Shown here: positions 24,202 through 32,434 of the stretch, in pieces
How the letters are laid out: every line of letters starts with the position of its first letter
Position numbering within the stretch: the stretch's first letter is position 1
Source: Streptomyces sp. MMBL 11-1
GTDB lineage: Bacteria; Actinomycetota; Actinomycetes; Streptomycetales; Streptomycetaceae
Assembly (NCBI RefSeq): GCF_028622875.1
Contig: NZ_CP117709.1
Span: 1,984,001 to 2,048,000 of the forward strand
Direction of reading: 5' to 3'
Length of the DNA stretch: 64,000 nucleotides
Translations under genes and position numbers: made by a program
The notes under the pieces: model-generated
The model's input: the letters and a program-made list of their open reading frames with translations, nothing else
Databases searched by the model: none
Told to the model about the DNA's origin: nothing

Positions 24202-25002
24202 GTGGACATCGTTACGAGCGCAGCGACCCGCACGCTCCGTGGGGCGCCTGGGCGGGCTCTCGCTCTGGGGGGCGGGGTCGCGTTGCTGGCCCTGGCTCTC
24301 ACCGGGTGCGGGGGTACGGACGTCGACGGCGCCCCCGTCGAGCGCAAGTCGTTCGCTCTGGAGGGGAAGACCCTGACCATCGACTCCGAGAACGCGGCCG
24401 TGGACCTCGTGCCGGCCGATGTGAAGCAGGTCGAGGTGGAGCGGCAGGTCGACGGGTGGGTGGTGCTGGGCAGTGGGCCCGACCCCGTCTGGAGCATGGA
24501 GGGTGACACCCTCAAGCTGCGGGTGGAGTGTGACGCTCTGATCAACAACTGCGAGGCCCGGCACCGGGTGAAGGTGCCCCGCGGGGTCGATGTGACGGCC
24601 TCGTCGGACAACGGGAAGATCAGCGCCACCGGCTTCGACCGCGCGCTGGACCTCTCGTCGGACAACGGGAAGATCCATGTCCGGGACGCGAGCGGCGCGC
24701 TGAAGCTGAAGACCGACAACGGAAAGGTGCGGGCGGACCGGATCTCCGCCTCCTCCGTGGTGGCCCGGGCCGACAACGGGGAGATACGGCTGGCCTTCAG
24801 TTCCGTGCCCGACCTCGTGGACACCGTCAGCGACAACGGGGGTATCACCATCGACCTGCCGCCGGGCGGGCAGAAGTACGCGGTGGACGCTTCCGCCGAC
24901 AACGGGAACGTGTCGATCGGGGTGCCGCGGGGCGACGACAGCGCGCATGTGGTGAAGGCGCGCAGCGACAACGGCCAAGTCACTGTTCGAAGCGCGAACT
25001 AA
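24202..25002 (+). CDS. DUF4097 beta-solenoid lipoprotein
   Basis: The 266-residue product has a signal with lipobox LALTGC (Cys ~33), so it should be tethered to the outer face of the membrane. The rest is a beta-repeat domain with seven DNG turns: SSDNGKI (twice), KTDNGKV, RADNGEI, VSDNGGI, SADNGNV and RSDNGQV, about 20 residues apart, as in the DUF4097/adhesin-like solenoid family. The function is unknown. GTG 24202 has GGGGGA upstream. The gap of 245 bases between the tRNA and this gene shows no other feature. Confidence 0.83.
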   Translation: MDIVTSAATRTLRGAPGRALALGGGVALLALALTGCGGTDVDGAPVERKSFALEGKTLTIDSENAAVDLVPADVKQVEVERQVDGWVVLGSGPDPVWSMEGDTLKLRVECDALINNCEARHRVKVPRGVDVTASSDNGKISATGFDRALDLSSDNGKIHVRDASGALKLKTDNGKVRADRISASSVVARADNGEIRLAFSSVPDLVDTVSDNGGITIDLPPGGQKYAVDASADNGNVSIGVPRGDDSAHVVKARSDNGQVTVRSAN

Positions 25003-25073
25003 CCGACCCGTGTGTTCGTCCTTACCTGGTGGGAGAATGTACCGGGCAGGGCGAATCGGCACGGGAGAGGGAT

Positions 25074-26519
25074 GTGACGGCGACACACGCGCGGCCGGAG
25101 GCAGGAGCGGGTGTAAGTTCCGCCGTCCAGAGCGGTCAGGGCCTGCCGGGACAGCACGCCCCCGGGAGGCCGCGCCGGCCGGGCGGGCGGGGCGGTTCCG
25201 GCGGCCGGGATGTCCTGGCGCTGATGCTCCTGCCCGTGCCCCTCGTGCTCGCCGCGTTGCCCGCCGCCTTCGCCGGTGGCGGAACGCGCCGGTGGTTCGG
25301 CGGGCGCGGGGAGAACGAGCGGGCCGAGGCGCAGGCAGCGAAGGACGCCGCCGCCGAGGCGTTCTACGAGCTGGACAGCGCCCAGCGTGATCTCAGGATC
25401 TCCATCGAGACCATCAACGCGGTGGACAGCTCCTCGCGCGGGCGCAAGGCGTCGGAGGACTTCGCCGCGCTCGGCCGGCGCATCGACGAGGTCAGTCACA
25501 CCTACATCAGCGCCGTCGACAGCCACGATCTCGACCGGGACGATCTGGAGCCGGCCGCCGCCTCCCGGGCCCGCACCGAGCTGAGCCGGGCCAAGGACGA
25601 CCTCGTACGGGTCAAGGGCGAGCTGGATCGCTTCGCCCAGGGGCTCGGCCCTCTGGTGGGCAGTGCGGAGACGCAGCTCGCCCGGCTCGCCCCCGCCGTC
25701 GAGCGGGCCCGGCAGGCGCTCCTGGGTGCGAGCAACGCCCTCGACGGCGCCCGGGCCGCGGGGCTGCGGGCCGATGAGCTCGCCGCCCGGCTCGCCGCGC
25801 TCGCCCCGGAGCTGACCAAGCTGAACCAGGGCGCGGGAAAGCACGGTGTCGCGGAGACCCTTCAGCGGGCCGACGCGGTGTCGCGCGACGCCGAGGCCGT
25901 GCGCACCGAGGCGGAGCGGCTGCCCGAGCGGGCCGCCGAGATCGACCGCAGGCTCGTCTCGCTGCGGACCCGCGCCCAGGCCCTGACGACCCGGGCGGGC
26001 TCGGTGGAGCCGGTGCTCAGCGAGTTGCGGCGGCGTTTCTCGGCCGCCTGCTGGCAGGACCTCCAGCCCGTTCCCGAGCAGGCCGCCGTCAGCATCCGGC
26101 AGGCCGAGGACAAGCTCGCGGAGGCCGCGAAGGCGCGCGACGAGCAGCACTGGGCGGATGCCACGTCCCGGCTGTCCACGGTCCGCGCCCTCCTCAACGC
26201 CACGGACGAGGCGGTCTCCGCCGCCGGGGACCGGTTGCGGCAGTTGAACGCCGTGGCGAAGGATCCGCAGCAGGAGATCGAGCGGACCCGGTTCGCGGTG
26301 CGGGACGCCCAGCGCCTCGCCATGGCCGGGCGGCACACGCCCGATCCCCGGCACGCCCGGCCCCTGGACGACTCCGTGGCCCGGCTGGAACGCGCCATCG
26401 CCGGTCTGGAGGGGCGCCACCCCGACTACTGGCACTTCCTGACCGAGACCGACGCCGTGCGGCAGACCGCCGCCCGGGTCGTCTCCGACATCCGCGAGGA
26501 ACGCGGCACCGGGGCCTGA
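25074..26519 (+). CDS. Membrane-anchored coiled-coil protein, function unknown
   Basis: This 481-residue protein has a Gly/Pro/Arg-rich start, one membrane helix (~45-67, 'VLALMLLPVPLVLAALPAAF') and a long helical body rich in Ala, Glu, Arg and Leu with clear heptads ('ELTKLNQGAGKHGVAETLQR' and others). I cannot assign a family. The shape is that of a cell-envelope or cytoskeletal scaffold protein with a large cytoplasmic or exported coiled coil. GTG 25074 is supported by GGGAGAGG seven bases upstream. Confidence 0.7.
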   Translation: MTATHARPEAGAGVSSAVQSGQGLPGQHAPGRPRRPGGRGGSGGRDVLALMLLPVPLVLAALPAAFAGGGTRRWFGGRGENERAEAQAAKDAAAEAFYELDSAQRDLRISIETINAVDSSSRGRKASEDFAALGRRIDEVSHTYISAVDSHDLDRDDLEPAAASRARTELSRAKDDLVRVKGELDRFAQGLGPLVGSAETQLARLAPAVERARQALLGASNALDGARAAGLRADELAARLAALAPELTKLNQGAGKHGVAETLQRADAVSRDAEAVRTEAERLPERAAEIDRRLVSLRTRAQALTTRAGSVEPVLSELRRRFSAACWQDLQPVPEQAAVSIRQAEDKLAEAAKARDEQHWADATSRLSTVRALLNATDEAVSAAGDRLRQLNAVAKDPQQEIERTRFAVRDAQRLAMAGRHTPDPRHARPLDDSVARLERAIAGLEGRHPDYWHFLTETDAVRQTAARVVSDIREERGTGA

Positions 26520-26572
26520 GGCGACCGCCCGGGGGCGTAGCCCCCCGGGCGCGATGGCTCTAGCCTGAGCCC

Positions 26573-26791
26573 ATGCCTCGCTATGAATTCCGCTGCCGCA
26601 CCTGCGGAGACACCTTCGAAGTCAGCCGTCCCATGGCTCGGTCCTCGGACCCCGCCTCCTGCCCCGCAGGCCACGACGACACCGTCAAGCTGCTCTCCAC
26701 CGTGGCCGTGGGCGGTGGAGCCGGGTCCGCTCCCGCACCCTCCGGCGGCGGTGGGGGCGGGGGCTGCTGCGGGGGCGGGTGCTGCGGCTGA
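26573..26791 (+). CDS. FmdB-family zinc ribbon protein
   Basis: A 72-residue protein starting MPRYEFRCRTCGDTFEVSRP with the second half-site 'ASCPAGHDD', in which the fourth ligand is a His rather than Cys, then a Gly/Cys-rich tail (CCGGGCCG) typical of actinobacterial FmdB-like proteins. It probably binds zinc; its role is undefined. Confidence 0.88.
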   Translation: MPRYEFRCRTCGDTFEVSRPMARSSDPASCPAGHDDTVKLLSTVAVGGGAGSAPAPSGGGGGGGCCGGGCCG

Positions 26792-26804
26792 ACCCGGCCG
26801 GGAG

Positions 26805-26829
26805 AGGCCCCCGCGACGGCCGGGGGCCT
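26805..26829. terminator. Terminator between FmdB-like and O-methyltransferase genes
   Basis: A perfect 9-bp stem AGGCCCCCG/CGGGGGCCT (26805-26813, 26821-26829), overlapping the last bases of the leftward methyltransferase gene. Confidence 0.75.
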
Positions 26830-27487
26830 ACTTCTTGCGGGACAGCGTCAGGCCGTCCGAGACGGTCAGCAGGACGCTGTCCATCCGGTCGTCGGCGCTC
26901 ACGTGGTCGTTGAACTCCTTGATCGCCGCCGTCGGCCCGGTCGCCGCCGGGTCCGTGACCCCGCCGTGGAAGAGCACGTTGTCCGTGGCGATGACCCCGC
27001 CCGGCCGCATCCTGGGCACCAGCTCCTCCCAGTACGCGATGTAGCCGCCCTTGTCCGCGTCCAGGTAGGCGAAGTCGATGTGCGGCTCGGCGGGCATCGC
27101 GCGCAGGGTGTCCAGGGCCGGGGCGATGCGCAGGTCGATCCGGCCCGCGACGCCCGCCTTCTCCCAGGCCTCACGGCCGTACGCCGTCCACTCCTCGGAG
27201 ATGTCGCAGGCGATCAGCGTGCCGTCGGCGGGCAGCGCCTGGGCCATCGCCAGGGCGCTGAAGCCGGTGAACGTGCCGACCTCCACCACATGCCGGGCGC
27301 CGACCAGCCGGACGAGGAAGGCGAGCAGCGGGGCCTGTTCCTCGGCCGACTGCATGCCCGCGTGGTCGGGGAACCGTGCGTACGTGGTGTCGACCAGTTC
27401 TCGCTGGACCGGGTCCAGCGGCGGGTTGTGGGCCAGCATGTACGCGTACAGCTCGGCGGTGATCGTGGTGTCGTTGCCCTTGGTCAT
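26828..27487 (-). CDS. O-methyltransferase (class I SAM-dependent, COMT-like)
   Basis: The 219-residue enzyme matches the Methyltransf_3 family: SAM-binding 'VVEVGTFTGFSALAMAQALP' (~69-88), 'LIACDISEEW', and the metal/substrate segment 'IDFAYLDADKGGYIAYWEEL' and 'GGVIATDNVLFHGGV' with the conserved Asp and Asn. These proteins methylate catechol-type hydroxyls with a divalent cation. The acceptor is unknown. It lies 49 bases upstream-of-stop from the HAD gene on the same strand and might share its transcript. Confidence 0.88.
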   Translation of the reverse strand: MTKGNDTTITAELYAYMLAHNPPLDPVQRELVDTTYARFPDHAGMQSAEEQAPLLAFLVRLVGARHVVEVGTFTGFSALAMAQALPADGTLIACDISEEWTAYGREAWEKAGVAGRIDLRIAPALDTLRAMPAEPHIDFAYLDADKGGYIAYWEELVPRMRPGGVIATDNVLFHGGVTDPAATGPTAAIKEFNDHVSADDRMDSVLLTVSDGLTLSRKK

Positions 27488-27536
27488 GCCCCCCAGCCTC
27501 GCGCAACGCGCGCCCGCCCGCAGGGGAAATCCCGGC

Positions 27537-28409
27537 TCAGACGGCCGAGGCCGCCAGGAACCGGCGCAGGATCTCCTCCCCCGCCGCTCCTCCCCGCTCC
27601 TCCAGGGCCACCACGTGCGGGGCCCGCCAGCCCTCGTCGGCCAGTTCGCCGTGGCCGGGGCGCCAGCCGAGGTCGGCGGCGAGCAGCAGGTCCGCGTCGA
27701 GGAGGGAGTCCCCGGCGGCGAGCGTGCGCGTGGCGCCGGTGCGGCGGGCGACCTCGCGCATCGCGGCGCTCTTGGTGAGCGGTGCCGGGACCGCGTAGAT
27801 CTTGCGGCCCTGGAGGGAGACCGTCCAGCCGCGCGGCCCGGCCCAGGCGGCCAGTTCCTTCACCCATTCCTCGGGCAGCAGCGAGCGTTCGACGACGAGG
27901 TAGGCGAAGAGGTTCTCGGCGACCCGTTCCTTGAGCAGCCAGGCCGGATCGGCGGTGGTGGCGAGGTGGGCGCGGATCTCGGTGAGCGGGGCGCACTCCT
28001 GCGCGATGCGGGCCTCCACCCGCTGCTGCCAGTCGGGGTCGGAGACGCCGTCGACGAGGATGTGCCCGCCGTTGGCGCAGATCGCGTACCGGGGGGCGGG
28101 CCCGGGGAGGTGGATGCGCGCGTACTGCTCGCGGGTGCGGGTGGTCGTCGGGACGAAGACGGTGGTGGTCGCCACCTCGGTGAGGAGGCCGGCGGCCGTC
28201 TCGGTCATGTACGAGAGGGGCTTGTGGCCGTACACCTCCACGCACAGGAGGCGGGGGGCCTCCGCGTCCGGCATCGACAGGTCGAGCGAGGCCGCCGAGT
28301 AGATCAGCGTGCGGTCCAGGTCGCTCGCCACCAGGGTGGCCGGTGAGGTTCCCGCCGGAGCGGCCGGTGAAGTCGTCGCCGACGGGGTGGCCGGTGAGGT
28401 CGTGCTCAT
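27537..28409 (-). CDS. HAD-superfamily phosphatase of the Ter-type biosynthetic operon
   Basis: The 290-residue protein has motif I DLDRTLIYS (Asp30, Asp32), a C2-type cap ('YAICANGGHILVDG'), and late motifs 'GRKIYAVPAPLTKSAAM' and 'TLAAGDSLLDADLLLAAD' (acidic motif IV). In published comparative work on tellurium-resistance gene clusters such a HAD accompanies a phosphoribosyltransferase and a citrate-lyase-like protein, proposed to make a nucleoside-like metabolite. The start ATG overlaps the stop of the preceding gene by four bases (ATGA), so it is the third gene of that operon. Confidence 0.85.
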   Translation of the reverse strand: MSTTSPATPSATTSPAAPAGTSPATLVASDLDRTLIYSAASLDLSMPDAEAPRLLCVEVYGHKPLSYMTETAAGLLTEVATTTVFVPTTTRTREQYARIHLPGPAPRYAICANGGHILVDGVSDPDWQQRVEARIAQECAPLTEIRAHLATTADPAWLLKERVAENLFAYLVVERSLLPEEWVKELAAWAGPRGWTVSLQGRKIYAVPAPLTKSAAMREVARRTGATRTLAAGDSLLDADLLLAADLGWRPGHGELADEGWRAPHVVALEERGGAAGEEILRRFLAASAV

Positions 28410-30964
28410 GCGCCCTGCACCGCCTTGCCGTCCGCGCCCGTCGCGCCGCGCGTGAACCGGGGGTGGATCAGACCGACACAGCTGTACGGGAGGTCGTCGA
28501 CCTCCTCGACCGGGACGCCGCGCTGTTCGGCCAGCAGCCGGATGTGTCCCAGGTCCGCGCCCGCGCCGCGCCGGGCGAGGATCTTCCAGGGGACCCGGCG
28601 GAGCAGCACCCGGGTGGTCTCGCCGACGCCCGGTTTGACCAGGTTGACGTCGTGGATGCCGTACTCCTCGCTGATCCGCTCGACGGCCGCCCAGCCCTCC
28701 CAGGTCGGGGCCCGGTCGGCGGTGAGGAGTTCCTTGGCTTCCGCCTCGACCTGGCCCGCGACCTCGTCGAAGCGGGCGGCGATCGTGTCGAGGAAGAGGC
28801 CCGAGACGTCGGAGTCCGCCAGTTCCCGGTAGAACTTCCCGCCGTGGAAGTCGTCGGGACCGACGAGGTCGGCGCGGAGCACCGTACGGGAAATGAGTCC
28901 GGATACCGTGGAGTTGAGGCAGGCCGAGGGGATGAGGAAGTCCTCGCGGGTGCCGTACGTCCGTACGCAGCCGCCCGGGTCGGCCAGCACCGAGATCTCC
29001 GGGTCGAAGCCGGCGGGCCCTCCCGAGGACTCGAACTCGGCGATGGCCGCGGCCAGTTCTCGGGTGATCGCGCCCTTCCCCGTCCAGCCGTCGACGAACA
29101 CCACGTCGGCCGGGTCGTGATGGGCGGCCAGCCAGCGCAGGGCGGTGGCGTCGATGCCGCGGCCCCGGACGATGGAGATGGCGTAGTGCGGCAGGTCCAG
29201 GCCGTGCCGGTGCCGGGCCCAGCGGCGCATCAGCACGCCGACCGGGGTTCCGGCGCGGGCGAGCGAGACGAGTACGGGGCGGGGGCCGCGTTCGGCGAGG
29301 ACGGTCTCGGTGACGGTGCCGACCGCGCGGGCGATGCGCGCGGCGGAGGCTTCCAGGGCCTCGGTGAACAGGGCCTGGTACTCGGCGCTCGGCTGGAACT
29401 CGACGGGCAGCGACTCCGCGTAGTGCGCGCCGCCGCTCTGGATCGCCTCCTCGCGCTCCTCGGTGGGTGCTTCCAGCTCGGTGTCCGAGAGGTCCTGGAG
29501 CAGCCAGCCGACGTCCTCCGGTGCGTAACTGGAGAAGTCGGGGCCTCGGAGGGGCTCGGGCAGCACGGCGGGCTCCTGCCGTTCGGGGGCGGGTGTGGGG
29601 GTGCCGGGTACGCCGGTGGAAACGGCCGGGACGTACGAGGGGAGGACGGCGAGGAGGACATGGCCGGTGTGCTCGGCGAGCCGGGCCAGCAGCCCGTCGG
29701 GGGCGTGCAGTTCGGGGGTGTCCGCGGTGGAGTCGACGACGGCGACGACGGCGTCGAAGCCGGCGCCCGCCACGTTGTACGCGTACCGGTCGCCGGGGCC
29801 GTCCGCCGGGTCGTCGTGGGCCGGGAAGACGAGGCGGGTGCGTATCGCGTAGCCGGGGTCGTCGACGGCGAGGACGGGCGAGCGGGTGGTGGTGGAGTAG
29901 CGGATCTCGGCGTCGGCTCCCAGCGCGGCTTCGAGGGCGGTGCCGAGGCGCAGCGGGGCGTACATCAGCTCCTCGAAGCCGAGGACGAGGATCCTGCGGC
30001 GCCGGCCCTGGTCCGGTCCCGCCGCGTCGGCGCCCAGCCCGGCCGCGATCCGGTCGGCCATCGCCGGGAGCGCCGCTTCGAGGGCCGCCCGGTGGGCCGG
30101 GGTGAAGCCGTGCCGGCCTCCGTCGGGTACGCCTGCCGGCCAGCCGAGGTCGACCCGGGTGACGGGGGCGGGGGCAGCGCCTCGGCCGGCCTTCGCCGGG
30201 TACGCCCGGTTCGCCTGCTCCGCCTCCTGCGCCGCGACCAGGGCCTGGCCGCGTTCCAGTACGCCGTCCGGCAGGGCGACCGTTCCGGTGCTGCGCGTCA
30301 CCAGGTCGACGCGGGCGCCGATCTCGGCGGCGAAGGCGGTCAGCCGGTCGCGGTCGGCGGCCGAGCGCATGTCGACCAGGGCGACGATGACGTACCGCTC
30401 GCGCGGGTGCAGGGCGTGCAGCGCGCGGATGGTGTTGAGGACCGTGTTGCCGGTGGAGAACTCGTCGTCGACCAGCACCAGTGCGGACGCCTCCGCGCCC
30501 CCCTTCAGCAGCTCGCCGTCCTCCGGCAGCAGCAGGTGCGAGGTGGCGTGCGAGTGGGACTCCTCGAACCCGCCCGCCTGCTCGACGCCCGCCACCGGCC
30601 GGCGGGTGGAGTGCAGGTACGGGGCGTCCCGCAGGCCGTCCGCGACGGCGTGGCCGAGGCCGGTGGCCGTCTCCGCGTACCCGAGGACCACCGCGCGGCG
30701 GGCCTCCTCGGCGCCGAGCAGCGCCCGTACCCGTTCACCCAGCTCGAACCCGGCCCCGTGGACGACGGATGGCCGCTGCGGCACATGCTTGCCCAGCACG
30801 TTGGACACCAGGAGATGCGCCCGCTTGGGGTTGCGGCGCAGGGCCAGGCCCAGCAGTTCCTGGAGCTCTCCGTCGCCTTCGAGGGCGACTCCCAGTCGCT
30901 TCGCCACCCAGCTGCCCGACCACACCACGTCCACGGCCTCTTCTCTCGTCGCGCGCTCGCTCAT
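28406..30964 (-). CDS. Four-domain fusion: PRTase - TRSP - StiP/PRTase - PELOTA
   Basis: An 852-residue cytoplasmic protein of the Ter biosynthetic module. Residues ~1-250 are a phosphoribosyltransferase with PRPP loop LVLVDDEFSTGNT (162-174). Residues ~325-450 form a TRSP domain with the literal TTTRSP motif (358-363). After a Pro-rich linker comes a second PRTase-like/StiP domain with 'VSLARAGTPVGVLMRRW' (~566), a second PRPP-type loop 'VFVDGWTGKGAIT' (~622-634) and 'ACLNSTVSGLISRTVL'. The last ~80 residues fit the PELOTA RNA-binding domain. In other bacteria these are often two or more genes. It starts 10 bases after the CitE-like stop and overlaps the HAD start. Confidence 0.85.
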   Translation of the reverse strand: MSERATREEAVDVVWSGSWVAKRLGVALEGDGELQELLGLALRRNPKRAHLLVSNVLGKHVPQRPSVVHGAGFELGERVRALLGAEEARRAVVLGYAETATGLGHAVADGLRDAPYLHSTRRPVAGVEQAGGFEESHSHATSHLLLPEDGELLKGGAEASALVLVDDEFSTGNTVLNTIRALHALHPRERYVIVALVDMRSAADRDRLTAFAAEIGARVDLVTRSTGTVALPDGVLERGQALVAAQEAEQANRAYPAKAGRGAAPAPVTRVDLGWPAGVPDGGRHGFTPAHRAALEAALPAMADRIAAGLGADAAGPDQGRRRRILVLGFEELMYAPLRLGTALEAALGADAEIRYSTTTRSPVLAVDDPGYAIRTRLVFPAHDDPADGPGDRYAYNVAGAGFDAVVAVVDSTADTPELHAPDGLLARLAEHTGHVLLAVLPSYVPAVSTGVPGTPTPAPERQEPAVLPEPLRGPDFSSYAPEDVGWLLQDLSDTELEAPTEEREEAIQSGGAHYAESLPVEFQPSAEYQALFTEALEASAARIARAVGTVTETVLAERGPRPVLVSLARAGTPVGVLMRRWARHRHGLDLPHYAISIVRGRGIDATALRWLAAHHDPADVVFVDGWTGKGAITRELAAAIAEFESSGGPAGFDPEISVLADPGGCVRTYGTREDFLIPSACLNSTVSGLISRTVLRADLVGPDDFHGGKFYRELADSDVSGLFLDTIAARFDEVAGQVEAEAKELLTADRAPTWEGWAAVERISEEYGIHDVNLVKPGVGETTRVLLRRVPWKILARRGAGADLGHIRLLAEQRGVPVEEVDDLPYSCVGLIHPRFTRGATGADGKAVQGA

Positions 30965-30974
30965 CGGCGCGCGC

Positions 30975-32213
30975 TCAGTTCGTCAGGCCGGCGGCCAGCA
31001 GGTCCACGAAGCCCACGTCTTCCTTCGCCACCCCGAAGACCTCGGCCCGCTGGAGCGTGCGCTCGGCCCACGCCCGGTGGGGCTTCACTTCGTTCATCTT
31101 GTTCGTGTACGCCGAGCGCAGCACCCCGCCGCCCCCGCGCTCCGGACTCAGGATGTCCTGGGCGTCGGTGAACTCCTCGTGGCTGACCACGGACAGTGCG
31201 TGGACCGGCGCCACGTGCGACGGGTGGATGCAGGTCTTGCCGAGCAGGCCGTTGGCGCGGTCGAGCTCGATCTCCCGGAGCAGCCCGTCGAGGTCGTGCT
31301 GGATGAGGGCCGTGCGCAGCTCCTCGGCCCGGCCCTCCAGGAAGGGGCTGCGGCGCAGCTGGGGCTTGAACATGCGCTCCTGGCGGCGGAAGTACTCCCA
31401 GACCGGGCCGGTGATCGTGAAGCCGGTGCCGTCGGCCCGGCCGAGCACGTTGACCACGTCGGCGATCACGGAGGCGACGATATGGACGTCGTACGCCGTC
31501 ATGTCGGGCGCGCGGCGCAGTCCGTAGGCCGAGCAGAAGTCGGTGACGCCGAGCCGCAGGGCGAGCACCCGGTCCCGGTATTTGTCGACGCTGCGGGCGA
31601 TGCCCTGGAGGATTTCGCCGCGCGTCTCCAGATGGAGCAGCTCGGGGGATTCGAGGACCGGCATGGCGAAGAGCCGCCGTCCGCACTCCGTCTCGGCCTC
31701 GGCGAGCGCCTCCAGGAACTGCTGGCCACGATCTTCAGTGAATTTGGGAAGTACGAAACCAGACAACATTCGTACCGAGCCGCCGAGGCGCCGAACCAGG
31801 TCGGTGATCTGAGCCGGTTCACGCACGCGGATGAAGAGCAGCGGTACGTCGACGCCCGCCCCGGCCGGGGCGTCGTCCGGGTTCCGCACGGCGGTCCCGA
31901 AGGCCGCGTCCCGGGTCCCCGATGCCGCGTCCCGGTCGGCCAGCTCGGCAAACTGCCTGATCAGATTGGATTCGGCCGTGGTGACCTCGGCGTCGTCGAT
32001 CGAGTCCTCCAGGCACAACACCATGGAGACGACGCCGCGCGCGGCCTGCTTGTACACGTCGTCGGCGAGCGACGGGCGGGTTGCCGGGGAGTAGAGCGTG
32101 GCTCCCAGGGCGACGGAGAGCATCCGTGCCGGGGAGTCCGCGGTGAAGGTGCAGGGCTCCCTGAAGAACAGCCCCTCGCGGGCAGTGGGCGATATGTGCC
32201 CGAAGTGACGCAT
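30975..32213 (-). CDS. HpcH/HpaI aldolase / citrate-lyase beta-like protein
   Basis: The 412-residue protein begins MRHFGHISP and has a CitE-like TIM barrel: 'GVVSMVLCLEDSIDDAEVTT' (~65), metal-ligand Glu within 'FAMPVLESPELLHLETRGEI', 'LRLGVTDFCSAYGLRR', and 'GLLGKTCIHPSHVAPVHAL'. In Ter clusters this lyase family member is the usual partner of the PRTase-TRSP protein, probably forming a C-C or C-S bond on the sugar or nucleoside-like product. It is the first gene of the leftward three-gene operon. Confidence 0.87.
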   Translation of the reverse strand: MRHFGHISPTAREGLFFREPCTFTADSPARMLSVALGATLYSPATRPSLADDVYKQAARGVVSMVLCLEDSIDDAEVTTAESNLIRQFAELADRDAASGTRDAAFGTAVRNPDDAPAGAGVDVPLLFIRVREPAQITDLVRRLGGSVRMLSGFVLPKFTEDRGQQFLEALAEAETECGRRLFAMPVLESPELLHLETRGEILQGIARSVDKYRDRVLALRLGVTDFCSAYGLRRAPDMTAYDVHIVASVIADVVNVLGRADGTGFTITGPVWEYFRRQERMFKPQLRRSPFLEGRAEELRTALIQHDLDGLLREIELDRANGLLGKTCIHPSHVAPVHALSVVSHEEFTDAQDILSPERGGGGVLRSAYTNKMNEVKPHRAWAERTLQRAEVFGVAKEDVGFVDLLAAGLTN

Positions 32214-32434
32214 GATTTTCCCCCGAACTGCCTGACCGGCCGAACAACGTATGGCCGGTAATAGTACGTACGGACGGGTGTCAACAGTTCCCCATGGACA
32301 TGAATTTCCGGTTACCCACCCCTTGTCCGCTCTCCTCTCGCGGTGGCCTCACGCCCTGCCCGCGCCGCCGCGCGGCACGGTCGTGCCGCCCCCCGCGTTG
32401 TCCACGCGGGCCCCCAGCAGGCAGGATGACGGTC
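32214..32434. promoter_or_regulatory. Divergent promoter region of the Ter locus
   Basis: This 221-base gap drives the CitE operon leftward and a TerD-like gene rightward. On the minus strand TTGACA (32284-32279) is followed at 15 bases by TATTAC (32263-32258); spacing is short, so this is a weak promoter call. The stretch 32240-32290 is clearly less GC-rich than its surroundings. Confidence 0.35.

Noticed and set aside
24601..25000. Repeated GACAACGGG words as a CRISPR-like array
   Set aside because: They are in-frame codons for the DNG turns of a protein, with variable spacing and no conserved repeat longer than ~10 bases.
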